From JAWSVE01 sp050633885 (GTDB lineage: Bacteria > Pseudomonadota > Gammaproteobacteria > Pseudomonadales > Cellvibrionaceae): a stretch of DNA of 64,000 nt. Made by a program: the position numbers and the translations under genes. Shown here piece by piece: positions 26,735-35,966 of the stretch; position 1 is the first letter of the stretch; every line of letters begins with the position of its first letter. The notes beneath the pieces are model-generated. The model saw nothing but the letters and a program-made list of their open reading frames with translations. It was not told where the DNA came from and ran no database searches. The stretch spans positions 124,001 to 188,000 of the forward strand of contig JBOEHK010000005.1 of assembly GCA_050633885.1 (NCBI GenBank). The letters are read 5' to 3'.

Positions 26735-28003
26735 TTGAACCACTTAACACCTAATAACGAACTAAACAGTCTAGCCATGTCGGATAAGGCTCGCCCTCTT
26801 CTTGATGCTGTGGTTAAACATATAGAAGATAACGTCATCCCCATTCAAGATGAATTTGAAAAACTAGGTGAAGGTCTAGAAGATCGCTTCAGCTACCACC
26901 CTCGTCAATTAGAATTGCTAGAAGGCGCAAAAGCGAAGGCTAAAGCTGCTGGCTTATGGAATTTCTTCTTACCTAATGCTGAAACTGGTGAAGGTCTCTC
27001 TAATCTAGATTATGCTTACATTGCCTTTGAATTAGGTAAGTACCCATTAGCATCACAGACTTTAAATTGTTCTGCACCAGATACTGGAAACATGGAAGTT
27101 CTCGAAAGACTGGGGACACCAGAACAAAAAGAACGTTGGTTAAAACCTTTGCTTGCCGGAGAAATTCGTTCCTGTTTCGGGATGACAGAACCACATGTTG
27201 CGTCTTCTGATGCTAGAAATATCGGTACTACTGCCGTACTAGATGGCGATGACTATGTCATTAATGGTGAGAAATATTATATTTCTGGTGCCGGCGACCC
27301 ACGCTGCAAAGTCATGATCCTCATGGTGAAAACAAGTCCAGATGCTGAAGCATTTCGTCAGCAATCCCAAATACTTGTGCCTATGGATGCAAAAGGTTTA
27401 ACCATTGTGGGGCCAATGAAAGTATTCGGTCACGACCATGCCCCTCACGGCCACATGCATATCAAACTCGACAATGTTCGAGTTCCCAAAGAAAGCGTTA
27501 TTTGGGGTGAAGGACGAGGCTTTGAAATTTCTCAGATTCGCTTAGGGCCTGGCCGTATTCATCACTGTATGCGCGCTGTTGGAAACGCAGAAAAAGCACT
27601 AGACCTCATGCTTGAGCGTGGTTTGACTCGTACCGCTTTTGGTCAAAAAATTCTCGACCTTGGCAAAAACATGGAAACAGTTTCACGCTCTCGTATCGAA
27701 ATTGAAGCTATGCGTCTGATGGTATTAAAAGCGGCGAAAGCGATGGATTTGATGGGTAACAAAGAAGCCCGAATCTGGGTATCAATGGCAAAAGCGATGG
27801 TGCCAGAAAAAGTATGTAAAATCATTGACGATGCGATTCAAGTTCATGGAGCCACTGGACTCAGCCAATGGTCAGATTTATCTGAAATGTATATGCACCA
27901 ACGTACTCTACGTTTCGCTGATGGTCCTGATGAAGTTCATCATAATGTGATAGCCCGAGCAGAAGTTAAAGTCTTTAAGTCCAATAAAACACCTCAAGAC
28001 TAA
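26735..28003 (+). CDS. Acyl-CoA dehydrogenase (ACAD11-like)
   Basis: A 422-residue flavoprotein that introduces a trans-2 double bond into acyl-CoA. Family signatures are GMTEPHVASSDA (FAD-binding strand), GEKYYISGAG, and the C-terminal QVHGATGLS and RTLRFADGPDEVH, typical of the ACAD10/11 group. The start is a TTG eight bases after a perfect GAGGAG; the next ATG in frame would leave an overly long spacing. It is monocistronic with its own terminator. It probably handles a long or branched acyl-CoA; chain specificity is unknown. Confidence 0.9.
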   Translation: MNHLTPNNELNSLAMSDKARPLLDAVVKHIEDNVIPIQDEFEKLGEGLEDRFSYHPRQLELLEGAKAKAKAAGLWNFFLPNAETGEGLSNLDYAYIAFELGKYPLASQTLNCSAPDTGNMEVLERLGTPEQKERWLKPLLAGEIRSCFGMTEPHVASSDARNIGTTAVLDGDDYVINGEKYYISGAGDPRCKVMILMVKTSPDAEAFRQQSQILVPMDAKGLTIVGPMKVFGHDHAPHGHMHIKLDNVRVPKESVIWGEGRGFEISQIRLGPGRIHHCMRAVGNAEKALDLMLERGLTRTAFGQKILDLGKNMETVSRSRIEIEAMRLMVLKAAKAMDLMGNKEARIWVSMAKAMVPEKVCKIIDDAIQVHGATGLSQWSDLSEMYMHQRTLRFADGPDEVHHNVIARAEVKVFKSNKTPQD

Positions 28004-28023
28004 ATCAGATACTTCATGCTCCA

Positions 28024-28057
28024 CAAAAAAAGGCGCTATTAATAACGCCTTTTTTAT
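28024..28057. terminator. Bidirectional intrinsic terminator
   Basis: The stem AAAAAAGGCG / CGCCTTTTTT is extended by TATTAATA pairing with one C-A mismatch. It lies between the converging acyl-CoA dehydrogenase and HDOD genes. Confidence 0.88.
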
Positions 28058-28106
28058 TTCTCACTGTTTAAAACGGTATATTGTAAAACTTAATAATCCG
28101 GCCTAT

Positions 28107-28976
28107 TTATTTAAATGAAGCAATGATCGCTTGAATATCTTCTTGATTATCAGCAACGACAGACAACCAATTAGGCTTACTGAATTCTCGAAGTGGTTCA
28201 GGAAGTTTTGAGAAAACAGCCAAGGTTGGCAGCTCTGGTAAGGTTGGGTTTTTACTTGTTAACAACACCGTGTTATATAGCGCAAGGTTCGCAATATCAA
28301 GAAGATTTAATTTCTCTTCCCACGTTTTTTCCCAGTTGCCACAATCGGCCAGCATGCTGATAATTGTTTCATCAATTTTCCATTTCTTCAGTACTGCACA
28401 ACCAATTTCTTTTGAGTACTTTCTGCACATTTGAAAATACACATCCGTATCTGGCGAGGTAATATCTTCACCCTTAACACCTTCGAGCATTGCTGACAGT
28501 ACCGACAATGATCCGACCTCTGTCAACAACATCGCCATCTGAACTTGGTCAATGGAGCGGTACTTTAAATGCTGGCAAAAAAAACTGGCGACACTTGTCT
28601 TAACAACCAAACGCTCCCAGGTATGGTTAAACAATTTAGTGGCAACAGGGTTATCAAACGAAACCAAACTCCTAATACTGTGGAGCATCACCAAACTATT
28701 GGTTGCTGCAAATCCCAAAAGGCCAACGACTTCTGATAGTGTCGTAGGAGGAACCGCTCGGCGATAGACTGGACTAGAAGCAGCTCGAACCAAATAAGCC
28801 GTAAGTCCTGGGTCTTTCGCTATAATTTCGGTTAATGATTCACACGTTGTATTTTCAGCAGCAACCGCCTCACGCACTTTCATCGTAACATCAGGCAAAC
28901 TGGGCAAACGCAATTCATCGTTCAATACGCGGTCCAGAACTTCATGATAAAAGTTCTGCAATTCAGCTTCGTTCAT
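28107..28976 (-). CDS. HDOD-domain signalling protein
   Basis: A 289-residue protein that is a single HDOD domain: LPSLPDVTMKVREAV, KDPGLTAYLVRAASSPVYRR and LSEVVGLLGF are typical. HDOD proteins regulate cyclic-di-GMP-linked or two-component responses in proteobacteria; most lack the metal-binding HD residues. No output domain is attached. A role in signalling is inferred from the family. Confidence 0.82.
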   Translation of the reverse strand: MNEAELQNFYHEVLDRVLNDELRLPSLPDVTMKVREAVAAENTTCESLTEIIAKDPGLTAYLVRAASSPVYRRAVPPTTLSEVVGLLGFAATNSLVMLHSIRSLVSFDNPVATKLFNHTWERLVVKTSVASFFCQHLKYRSIDQVQMAMLLTEVGSLSVLSAMLEGVKGEDITSPDTDVYFQMCRKYSKEIGCAVLKKWKIDETIISMLADCGNWEKTWEEKLNLLDIANLALYNTVLLTSKNPTLPELPTLAVFSKLPEPLREFSKPNWLSVVADNQEDIQAIIASFK

Positions 28977-29462
28977 ACTATATACACCTATCTCCTAAAA
29001 AAATTCTTTTAACCTACTTTTTGAGTATAGACAGCTTAAGGGGACACGCTAAAAATTAACGCTATTAAATCGGTGTTTCGATGAATGTGTTTATTTTTGT
29101 ATCAGCGACATAAAAAAAATGAATATGTAGGCAATTACTAATTCACTAACTGGCAATTTATTTAATAAAGCGTCAAAGGAAAGAAAATGATCGGGAATGG
29201 AATAGGACACTATTGTAAAAAAAGCAGGGAAGCTTTCGCTAGCCCGAAATAGTCAAGATGACTGAGAATAGAGAGAGATAATAGTATTGAAGCAACATTA
29301 TCAGAGGTAAATAACGACAAAAAAATGAATGACTAATTTACTCCGAGCTACACCACTAAGAGGTTGAGTGGATAAAACACCACAGTAAATAGAACACCAC
29401 AAGAAAAAACTGCATTTAATTCGATTGTAAGATGTAACGAATAGACCTAGTCGTTGTGACTA
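28977..29462. other. Intergenic region, 486 bp
   Basis: The spacer follows the pyruvate dehydrogenase genes' 3' end and precedes the HDOD gene. It holds one 21-codon open frame at 29187-29252 with a good ribosome site (AAAGGA) and a pair of AACACCACA repeats 17 bp apart near 29376. I see no terminator, long frame or RNA structure that I can defend. Confidence 0.4.
29187..29252 (+). CDS. Possible 21-residue small protein
   Basis: ATG follows AAAGGAAAG and the frame ends at TAG after 21 codons. The peptide is Lys- and Gly-containing with one Cys and no membrane span. A ribosome site of this quality can arise by chance in AT-rich DNA, so the call rests on that alone. Confidence 0.2.
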   Translation: MIGNGIGHYCKKSREAFASPK

Positions 29463-31148
29463 TCATTGTTCAACACATGCATCCATCAACACATTATGAT
29501 CCGCTAAAACGTCAACAAGATAGGTTAAAAACTTTCCTGCATCGGCGCCATTAACGGCGCGATGATCGTAAGACAAAGACAAGGGTAAATAATGCTTTGG
29601 AATAAATACTTTCCCATCCCAAAAAGGTTTAACGGTCGCTTTTGAAACACCCAGTATTCCCACTTCAGGTGTGTTAACAATCGGCGTAAATCCCTGTCCG
29701 CCAATTGCACCTAAACTTGAAATCGTAAAACAACCGCCTTGCATTTCTTTTGGCGTTAACTTTCCATCGCGGGCTTTTCCAGCCACTAACGAAACATCAG
29801 CCGCAATATCCCAGATCGATTTTTTATCCACATCGCGAATAACTGGAACAACTAACCCAGTCGGAGTATCAACAGCCATACCAATATGAACATAATTTTT
29901 TTCATAAATGTGTTGGCCATCAGGATCTAGTGACACATTAAAACTGGATTCTTTTTGTAATGCCAAAGCACAAGCCTTAATTAAAAACGGAACAGGGCTT
30001 AATTTTACACCGCGCTTTTCTGCTTCTTGTTTTTGCGACTTTCTAAAAGTCTCTAGATCAGTAATATCTGCATCATCAAACTGAGTCACATGAGGGACAT
30101 TGAGCCAACTGCGATGCATGTTAGCCGCCGTTGCTCTTTTTATTTTTGTGAGCTTAACTTTTTTAACTTCACCAAATTTTGCGAAATCTACGGCAGGCAC
30201 AGGAGGAATACCTGAACCTTCTGCATTTTTACCCGCAACAATATTTTTAACGTATGTTCGAAGATCTTCTTTTGTACAGCGATTGCGAGGACCACTCGCT
30301 TTCACTTTTGATAAATCGACTCCCAACTGACGGGCCAACTTTCGTACTGCAGGACCAGCATAAGCAGAATCACCCTTACCCGACAAACTCACTGAATCTA
30401 ATGTTGTTTTATTGTGAGTTGATACTGGAGTTGCGGTTTTTGAAACGCTAGTCTGTTGATTATTGGTTTGAGATGCGTTGATTTGAGATGCATCTTCTTT
30501 GTGAATACCCTGCTGAGGATTTTCTGATTTAATCTCTTTGGTACCTTCCGCATTCGAAGAACCTGTTTGCAGAACTCCTATCGCTTCACCTTCTTTGACT
30601 TTATCACCTTCTTTTATTGCCAATGAAATAAGGACGCCGGCGTAAGGAGAAGGAACGTCCAAAGACGCTTTATCCGTTTCTAACACAATGAGCGAATCAC
30701 CCTCTTCGACTTCATCACCAACGGAAACACAAACTTCAATCACATCGACATCAGATGCCCCACCAAGATCTGGAACTGAAACTGTCGCTTCAACAGGAGA
30801 GATGACTGCTTGTGTTTGTTGTTCATCGTATTCGTTGACAGAAACATCTTTGGATCTGTCTGCTGATAAATCTTCTTCCGGCGTCTCACCTTGATTGTTA
30901 GAGTCGCTGCCAGAAGCCGAATCAACACTCATTATGGTGTCACCCATTTTTATCTGATCACCTTCAGACACTAAAATCGCAGTCACTACACCTGTATGTG
31001 AAGAGGGAACTTCGACAGACGCTTTATCTGTTTCTAACACGATGATCGATTGCTCAGCTTCAACCGTGTCGCCGACAGCCACGCAAATTTCAACGACCTC
31101 TGCCGCTTCTTCGGTACCGATATCTGGAACAATAACGTTTACTGACAC
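29463..31148 (-). CDS. aceF: Dihydrolipoyllysine acetyltransferase, pyruvate dehydrogenase E2
   Basis: A 561-residue E2 with two N-terminal lipoyl domains, each with a DKAS lipoylation motif (ETDKASVEVPS and ETDKASLDVPS). An acidic linker, a peripheral-subunit-binding domain (GPAVRKLARQLGVDL) and a C-terminal catalytic domain with SYDHRAVNGADAGKF follow. It transfers the acetyl group to CoA and forms the core of the complex. It lies 61 bp downstream of aceE. Two lipoyl domains rather than three is common outside enterics. The E3 gene (lpd) is not in the window. Confidence 0.95.
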   Translation of the reverse strand: MSVNVIVPDIGTEEAAEVVEICVAVGDTVEAEQSIIVLETDKASVEVPSSHTGVVTAILVSEGDQIKMGDTIMSVDSASGSDSNNQGETPEEDLSADRSKDVSVNEYDEQQTQAVISPVEATVSVPDLGGASDVDVIEVCVSVGDEVEEGDSLIVLETDKASLDVPSPYAGVLISLAIKEGDKVKEGEAIGVLQTGSSNAEGTKEIKSENPQQGIHKEDASQINASQTNNQQTSVSKTATPVSTHNKTTLDSVSLSGKGDSAYAGPAVRKLARQLGVDLSKVKASGPRNRCTKEDLRTYVKNIVAGKNAEGSGIPPVPAVDFAKFGEVKKVKLTKIKRATAANMHRSWLNVPHVTQFDDADITDLETFRKSQKQEAEKRGVKLSPVPFLIKACALALQKESSFNVSLDPDGQHIYEKNYVHIGMAVDTPTGLVVPVIRDVDKKSIWDIAADVSLVAGKARDGKLTPKEMQGGCFTISSLGAIGGQGFTPIVNTPEVGILGVSKATVKPFWDGKVFIPKHYLPLSLSYDHRAVNGADAGKFLTYLVDVLADHNVLMDACVEQ

Positions 31149-31209
31149 AATGTTTCCTTATTTAACAGAGCGCAAAATAAAAAATACGACAACAATCATC
31201 TATGAAAAA

Positions 31210-33861
31210 TTACAGTGTAAGAGGATCTGCTTTTTCAGGGTCTATACCAAACTTTTCCATTGCCGAAGTAACAAGTGACACATCGATTTTCCCCTCATCC
31301 GCCAATGCTTTTAATGCAGCAACAACGATATAATTTCTATCGACTTCAAAAAATTCGCGAAGCTTCTCGCGAGTATCGCTTCGTCCAAATCCATCAGTGC
31401 CTAGCACTGTATAATGTCGAGGAATAAAAGCACGCAACTGTTCAAAATGATTTTTAATATAATCAGAGGCTGCAATTACTGGTCCTTCGTGCCCTTCTAA
31501 TTCTTCTGTCAAATAACTCTTTCTGGGCTTTTGATCAGGGTGCATCAGGTTCCATCGACCAACACTTTGACCTTCTCTTGCCAACTCATTAGCGCTAGTA
31601 ATGCTCCACACCTCTGCAGTCACCTGATACTCATCTCGCAAAATATCAGCAGCACATTCAGCTTCACGTAAAATAGTGCCACAACTCATCAGTTGAACAG
31701 TTTTATTTGATTTCACATCACAACGCCGAACAACATAACCACCTTTGATAATGCCCTCTTCAACTCCGAGCGGTAATTCTGGGTGGCTATAATTCTCATT
31801 CATCGTCGTTATGTAATAAAAACAATTTTCTTGTTTTTCATACATTCGTTCCAAACCATCTTGAACAATAACGGCCAATTCATAACTGTAAGAAGGGTCG
31901 TAGGTTCGGCAATTCGGAATCGTATTCGCTAACACATGACTATGGCCATCTTGATGCTGTAACCCTTCTCCATTCAGGGTCGTCCTTCCAGCTGTTGCTC
32001 CAATCAAAAAACCGCGCGCTTGTGAATCACCTGCGGCCCAGGCAAGATCACCAATTCGCTGAAAGCCGAACATAGAATAAAAAATATAAAACGGAATCAT
32101 TGGGACAGAATAATTACTGTAAGACGTTGCCGCGACTAACCATGCTGACATAGCTCCCGCTTCGTTAATTCCTTCTTCTAAAATTTGGCCTTTTTTATCT
32201 TCTTTGTAGTACATGATCTGACCAGAATCATGAGGTGTATATTTTTGTCCCGCCGAAGAATAAATTCCTAGTTGACGAAACATACCCTCCATCCCAAATG
32301 TTCTAGCCTCATCGGGAACAATCGGTACAACGCGTTCACCAATATTTTTATCTTTTGTTAATGTCGACAACAATCGAACAAATGCCATTGTTGTTGAAAT
32401 TTCACGTTCACCGGTCGATTTTAATTGCGCTTTAAAAGCATCAAGTGAAGGGATGGATAATTTTTCAAAATCACTTCGACGTGAAGGAATGGGGCCATTT
32501 AACTCTTCTCGACGTTTACGCATATAACTGATTTCAGGAGAATCAGCGGCTGGGCGATAATAAGGAACATTTTTAAGCTCATCATCAGAAATCGGAACGC
32601 CAAAACGATCACGAAATTTTTTCAAACTTTCTATATCAAGTTTTTTCACAGAATGCGTTTCGTTCTGTGCTTCACCAGCTTCACCCATACCATAGCCTTT
32701 TACGGTATGAGCGAGAATGACAGTCGGCTGTCCTTTATGTGCCACAGCCGCCGCATAAGCAGCGTAAACTTTAAATGGATCATGACCACCGCGGTTAAGA
32801 TACATAATATCGTCATCGCTTAAATCTTTAACCATGTCTAACAATTCTGGATTTGCACCAAAGAAATGCTCACGAGTATAAGCGCCGCCATTTGCTTTAT
32901 AATTTTGCAGCTCACCATCACACACTTCATCCATGCGTTTTTGCATCAAGCCGTGTTCATCTTTTTCAAACAATGGATCCCAGTGGCGACCCCAAACAAC
33001 TTTAATCACATTCCATCCAGCGCCACGGAAATTACCTTCAAGCTCTTGAATTATTTTTCCGTTACCCCGCACAGGGCCATCTAACCTTTGCAAATTACAA
33101 TTAACAACAAAGATTAAATTTTCAAGTTGCTCTCTTCCCGCTAAAGAAATAGCACCAAGAGATTCTGGCTCATCGCATTCACCATCGCCCAAGAAAGCCC
33201 AGACATGACGATCACCTCGAGGCGTTAAACCCCGTGCGGACATGTAACGCATAAAATGCGCTTGATAGATGGCTTGTATCGGCCCAAGTCCCATCGACAC
33301 AGTCGGAAATTGCCAATAATTTGGCATCAACCATGGATGCGGATATGATGACAAACCGCCGCCATCCACTTCCCGTCGAAAATTATCGAGTTGCTCTTCT
33401 GTCAACCGCCCTTCCAAATATGAGCGTGCGTACATCCCGGGAGAGCTATGCCCTTGAAAATAAATAAGATCTCCAAGGTAACCATTTTCATTTCCCTGAA
33501 AAAAATAATTAAATCCCACGTCATAAAGTGTTGCCGCAGAAGAAAAGCTCGCAATATGTCCACCAAGACCATCATCATTATTATTCGCTCGCATGACCAT
33601 AGCCATGGCATTCCAGCGAATTAATGAACGAACACGCCGCTCCATGAACAAATCACCGGGCATTCGTTTTTCAGCATGAAAGGGAATAGTGTTTCTAAAA
33701 GGTGTGGTGATTGCGGGTGGAAGCTGAACATCAGCGCTAGTCGCTGAATCAGTTAACTGCTTGAGAAGGTAAGCGGCACGCTCTTTTCCAGAGTGACGAA
33801 TGACAGAATAAATTGCATCCATCCATTCTTTGGTTTCGAGGGGATCTAAGTCCTCTTGCAT
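31210..33861 (-). CDS. aceE: Pyruvate dehydrogenase E1, homodimeric
   Basis: An 883-residue homodimeric E1, close to the 887 of E. coli. It carries the thiamine diphosphate motif GDGECDEPE...NLQRLDG and segments ATAGRTTLNGEGLQHQDGHS typical of the second domain. It decarboxylates pyruvate and reduces the lipoyl group of E2. An operon with aceF follows from the 61-bp spacing and common strand. No pdhR-type regulator is adjacent, and I found no obvious PdhR site upstream. Confidence 0.96.
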   Translation of the reverse strand: MQEDLDPLETKEWMDAIYSVIRHSGKERAAYLLKQLTDSATSADVQLPPAITTPFRNTIPFHAEKRMPGDLFMERRVRSLIRWNAMAMVMRANNNDDGLGGHIASFSSAATLYDVGFNYFFQGNENGYLGDLIYFQGHSSPGMYARSYLEGRLTEEQLDNFRREVDGGGLSSYPHPWLMPNYWQFPTVSMGLGPIQAIYQAHFMRYMSARGLTPRGDRHVWAFLGDGECDEPESLGAISLAGREQLENLIFVVNCNLQRLDGPVRGNGKIIQELEGNFRGAGWNVIKVVWGRHWDPLFEKDEHGLMQKRMDEVCDGELQNYKANGGAYTREHFFGANPELLDMVKDLSDDDIMYLNRGGHDPFKVYAAYAAAVAHKGQPTVILAHTVKGYGMGEAGEAQNETHSVKKLDIESLKKFRDRFGVPISDDELKNVPYYRPAADSPEISYMRKRREELNGPIPSRRSDFEKLSIPSLDAFKAQLKSTGEREISTTMAFVRLLSTLTKDKNIGERVVPIVPDEARTFGMEGMFRQLGIYSSAGQKYTPHDSGQIMYYKEDKKGQILEEGINEAGAMSAWLVAATSYSNYSVPMIPFYIFYSMFGFQRIGDLAWAAGDSQARGFLIGATAGRTTLNGEGLQHQDGHSHVLANTIPNCRTYDPSYSYELAVIVQDGLERMYEKQENCFYYITTMNENYSHPELPLGVEEGIIKGGYVVRRCDVKSNKTVQLMSCGTILREAECAADILRDEYQVTAEVWSITSANELAREGQSVGRWNLMHPDQKPRKSYLTEELEGHEGPVIAASDYIKNHFEQLRAFIPRHYTVLGTDGFGRSDTREKLREFFEVDRNYIVVAALKALADEGKIDVSLVTSAMEKFGIDPEKADPLTL

Positions 33862-34147
33862 GCGTTGCTCCTTTATTTATGACAACATTTAATGATAGAC
33901 AAACATTTAACAACCATGGTCATGAGAAAATTTAAAAGGCGGGATAGATTGTTGCCTTAAATAATATCAACAAGTAACTTATAAAAGATCTAAATCATTA
34001 AGAATCCGACTACTATACTCTCGCTATTTTACTCATGCTAATAAAATTAAGTGTAGCTGTGATTCAAAGAAATGAACGAGCATCGGGACATTTTCATAAA
34101 ATGCTCGACAATATTATTGCCATATCACCACCCAACAGATGATCAAT

Positions 34148-35275
34148 TTAGCTGTTTTCAGAATTCGGCTCAGAAACAGATGCGTTTGAAGGATCGATAA
34201 TAATGTCAGTAGGCTCTTCAATAATATCATGTCGAGTTGGCCACGCATTCAAAATGGCTTTTATCAAAGTCGCCAGCGGTATCGCAAAGAAGATGCCCCA
34301 GAATCCCCAAACACCACCAAAAAACAATACTGCCAGTATGATAGCTATTGGATGGAGGTTGACCGCCTCGGAAAAAAGAAGGGGAACTAACACATTGCCA
34401 TCTAATACTTGGATAACACCATAGACAATCATTAGCGTCATAAAGTCTGATGTCCAACCCCATTGGAAGTAAGCAATCATCGCCACAGGAACTGTTACAA
34501 CCGCAGCGCCAATGTACGGTATGACAACTGAAAACCCAACGGCAAGCGCTAACAACAACGCATAATTTAATCCCAGCAAAACAAAAGCCAGATAACTCGC
34601 TGAAGCCACAATTAATATTTCGATGACTTTACCTCGAACGTAATTCGCAATTTGCAAATTCATTTCTAGCCAGATCTTGGTCATAACGGGCCTTTCATTT
34701 GGCAAAAAACTACCAACAAATCCTAAAATTTTTGCCCCATCTTTCAAAAAGAAAAACACCAAAATGGGAACCAAAATCAAATACACCAAAATAGAAATGA
34801 TGACAGGCAGTTTGGTGAACGAAAAAGAAAGGACTGTTTGACCAAACTCTCCAATACGCGCTGTTGTCACATCGATCAATTGAACAATTTGGGTTTCACT
34901 GATCAGTGTCGGGTATTTTTCAGGCAGCAATAATAAAATTGCTCGCCATTCTGTTAGCATCCCAGGAACTTCTGAAATTAATTTAACAGTTTGCTGCCAC
35001 AAACCCGGTAGGAGTACGACGATAATCAATACCAAACTGCCAACAAAGACAAAGGAAGCAGCAATAACAGCCGGCAAATGCGGCACTCTACGGTTTTTTA
35101 ACTTTTCAACCATTCCTTCCATTAAAAAGGCGATGACAATACTTGCCAACATCGGCGCTAATATGTGTCCCATCGTCATGAGAACAATCACAGCGCCAAT
35201 TAATAACAAAATTAATAAAACCGCTTCTTCATCTGCAAAATAACGGTTCATCCAACTTTTAAAAATACTGTACAT
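34148..35275 (-). CDS. AI-2E family permease (PerM/YdgG-like)
   Basis: A 375-residue membrane protein with eight or so hydrophobic segments. The family signature is visible in the C-terminal part: GVIQVLDGNVLVPLLFSEAVNLHPIAIILAV, represented here by NVLVPLLFSEAVNLHP. The C-terminus is acidic. The family includes the TqsA AI-2 exporter and Na+/H+ antiporters, so substrate is uncertain. Confidence 0.85.
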   Translation of the reverse strand: MYSIFKSWMNRYFADEEAVLLILLLIGAVIVLMTMGHILAPMLASIVIAFLMEGMVEKLKNRRVPHLPAVIAASFVFVGSLVLIIVVLLPGLWQQTVKLISEVPGMLTEWRAILLLLPEKYPTLISETQIVQLIDVTTARIGEFGQTVLSFSFTKLPVIISILVYLILVPILVFFFLKDGAKILGFVGSFLPNERPVMTKIWLEMNLQIANYVRGKVIEILIVASASYLAFVLLGLNYALLLALAVGFSVVIPYIGAAVVTVPVAMIAYFQWGWTSDFMTLMIVYGVIQVLDGNVLVPLLFSEAVNLHPIAIILAVLFFGGVWGFWGIFFAIPLATLIKAILNAWPTRHDIIEEPTDIIIDPSNASVSEPNSENS

Positions 35276-35349
35276 ACATTTCCTTGCAGAAATAAAAATT
35301 GATATTTTTTATTGTTTAATTAAATAAAAAAACAGGTATCACTTAAATA

Positions 35350-35610
35350 TTAAGAAAGCTTTTTAAGAAAATAAATATATTCATCAGAAAGCTGCTCAAT
35401 ATAGATCAATTCCACTTTAGGGCTCAATTGCGCAAACGATTTAAAGTCACGCACTGAACCCGAATCGGTCGCCAAGACCTTTAAAATCTCACCATTATTC
35501 AAGGGCTTTAAACCTTGCTTTGCTTTTAGCAGTGGCAAAGGGCATGTTAAACCTCTGGCATCCACCAAATCATGAAAATCTATTTTTCCAACACAACACT
35601 CTTCTGCCAT
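35350..35610 (-). CDS. tusA: TusA-family sulfur-carrier protein
   Basis: An 86-residue TusA-type protein. DARGLTCPLPLLKAKQGL contains the conserved CPxP active-site cysteine, and the fold matches two-layer alpha/beta sulfurtransferases. It carries persulfide for tRNA thiolation or related pathways. Only one Cys is in the motif. A second Cys pair at the N-terminus (ECCVGK) is unusual. The gene is 74 bp upstream of the AI-2E permease gene on the same strand. Confidence 0.85.
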   Translation of the reverse strand: MAEECCVGKIDFHDLVDARGLTCPLPLLKAKQGLKPLNNGEILKVLATDSGSVRDFKSFAQLSPKVELIYIEQLSDEYIYFLKKLS

Positions 35611-35966
35611 CTCAATTATTCTCTACGTCTCTTTAATTCTCTAGATCTCTTTTATTCTCTAACTGTCTTTATCCTCTGAGCCTATTTAATAGCCAGTATG
35701 GACTTGCTGTTTCAACCTAAAGTTGTAATCAGTCTATTCGTTTAATTTAGCCTAATAGCTTAAAAGTATAGTGCTAAGCTCAACGCTCGCCAATGCTGCT
35801 TAATATAACAAAATCAGACTCAAAATCCCACTTTCGCTGGAACATATGATCAGAACATGACTCTAACCCATCCTGTTGCAAAGAATTTTCGGTTCCATCA
35901 CTGCCAGTAAAATGCTTGAATAAGCACTACTGAATAATGCATTAAGCTGGATAAAACACCTGCTAG
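35611..35966. other. Intergenic region, 356 bp, with CT-rich repeats
   Basis: It is a divergent spacer between tusA and the M48 protease. The tusA-proximal 60 bp are three CT-rich repeats of about 18 bp. The rest holds a weakly repeated GAACATATGATCA / GAACATGA pair near 35840. I see no small gene or structured RNA. Confidence 0.45.
35618..35677. repeat. Imperfect tandem repeats, 17-18 bp, CT-rich
   Basis: Units ATTCTCTACGTCTCTTTA, ATTCTCTAGATCTCTTTT and ATTCTCTAACTGTCTTT follow one another, then a fragment ATCCTCT. They lie immediately upstream of the tusA start. Confidence 0.75.

Noticed and set aside
33900..33930. A PdhR-like operator near the aceE promoter
   Set aside because: The CCATGG palindrome near 33915 is too short and does not match the known PdhR half-sites.
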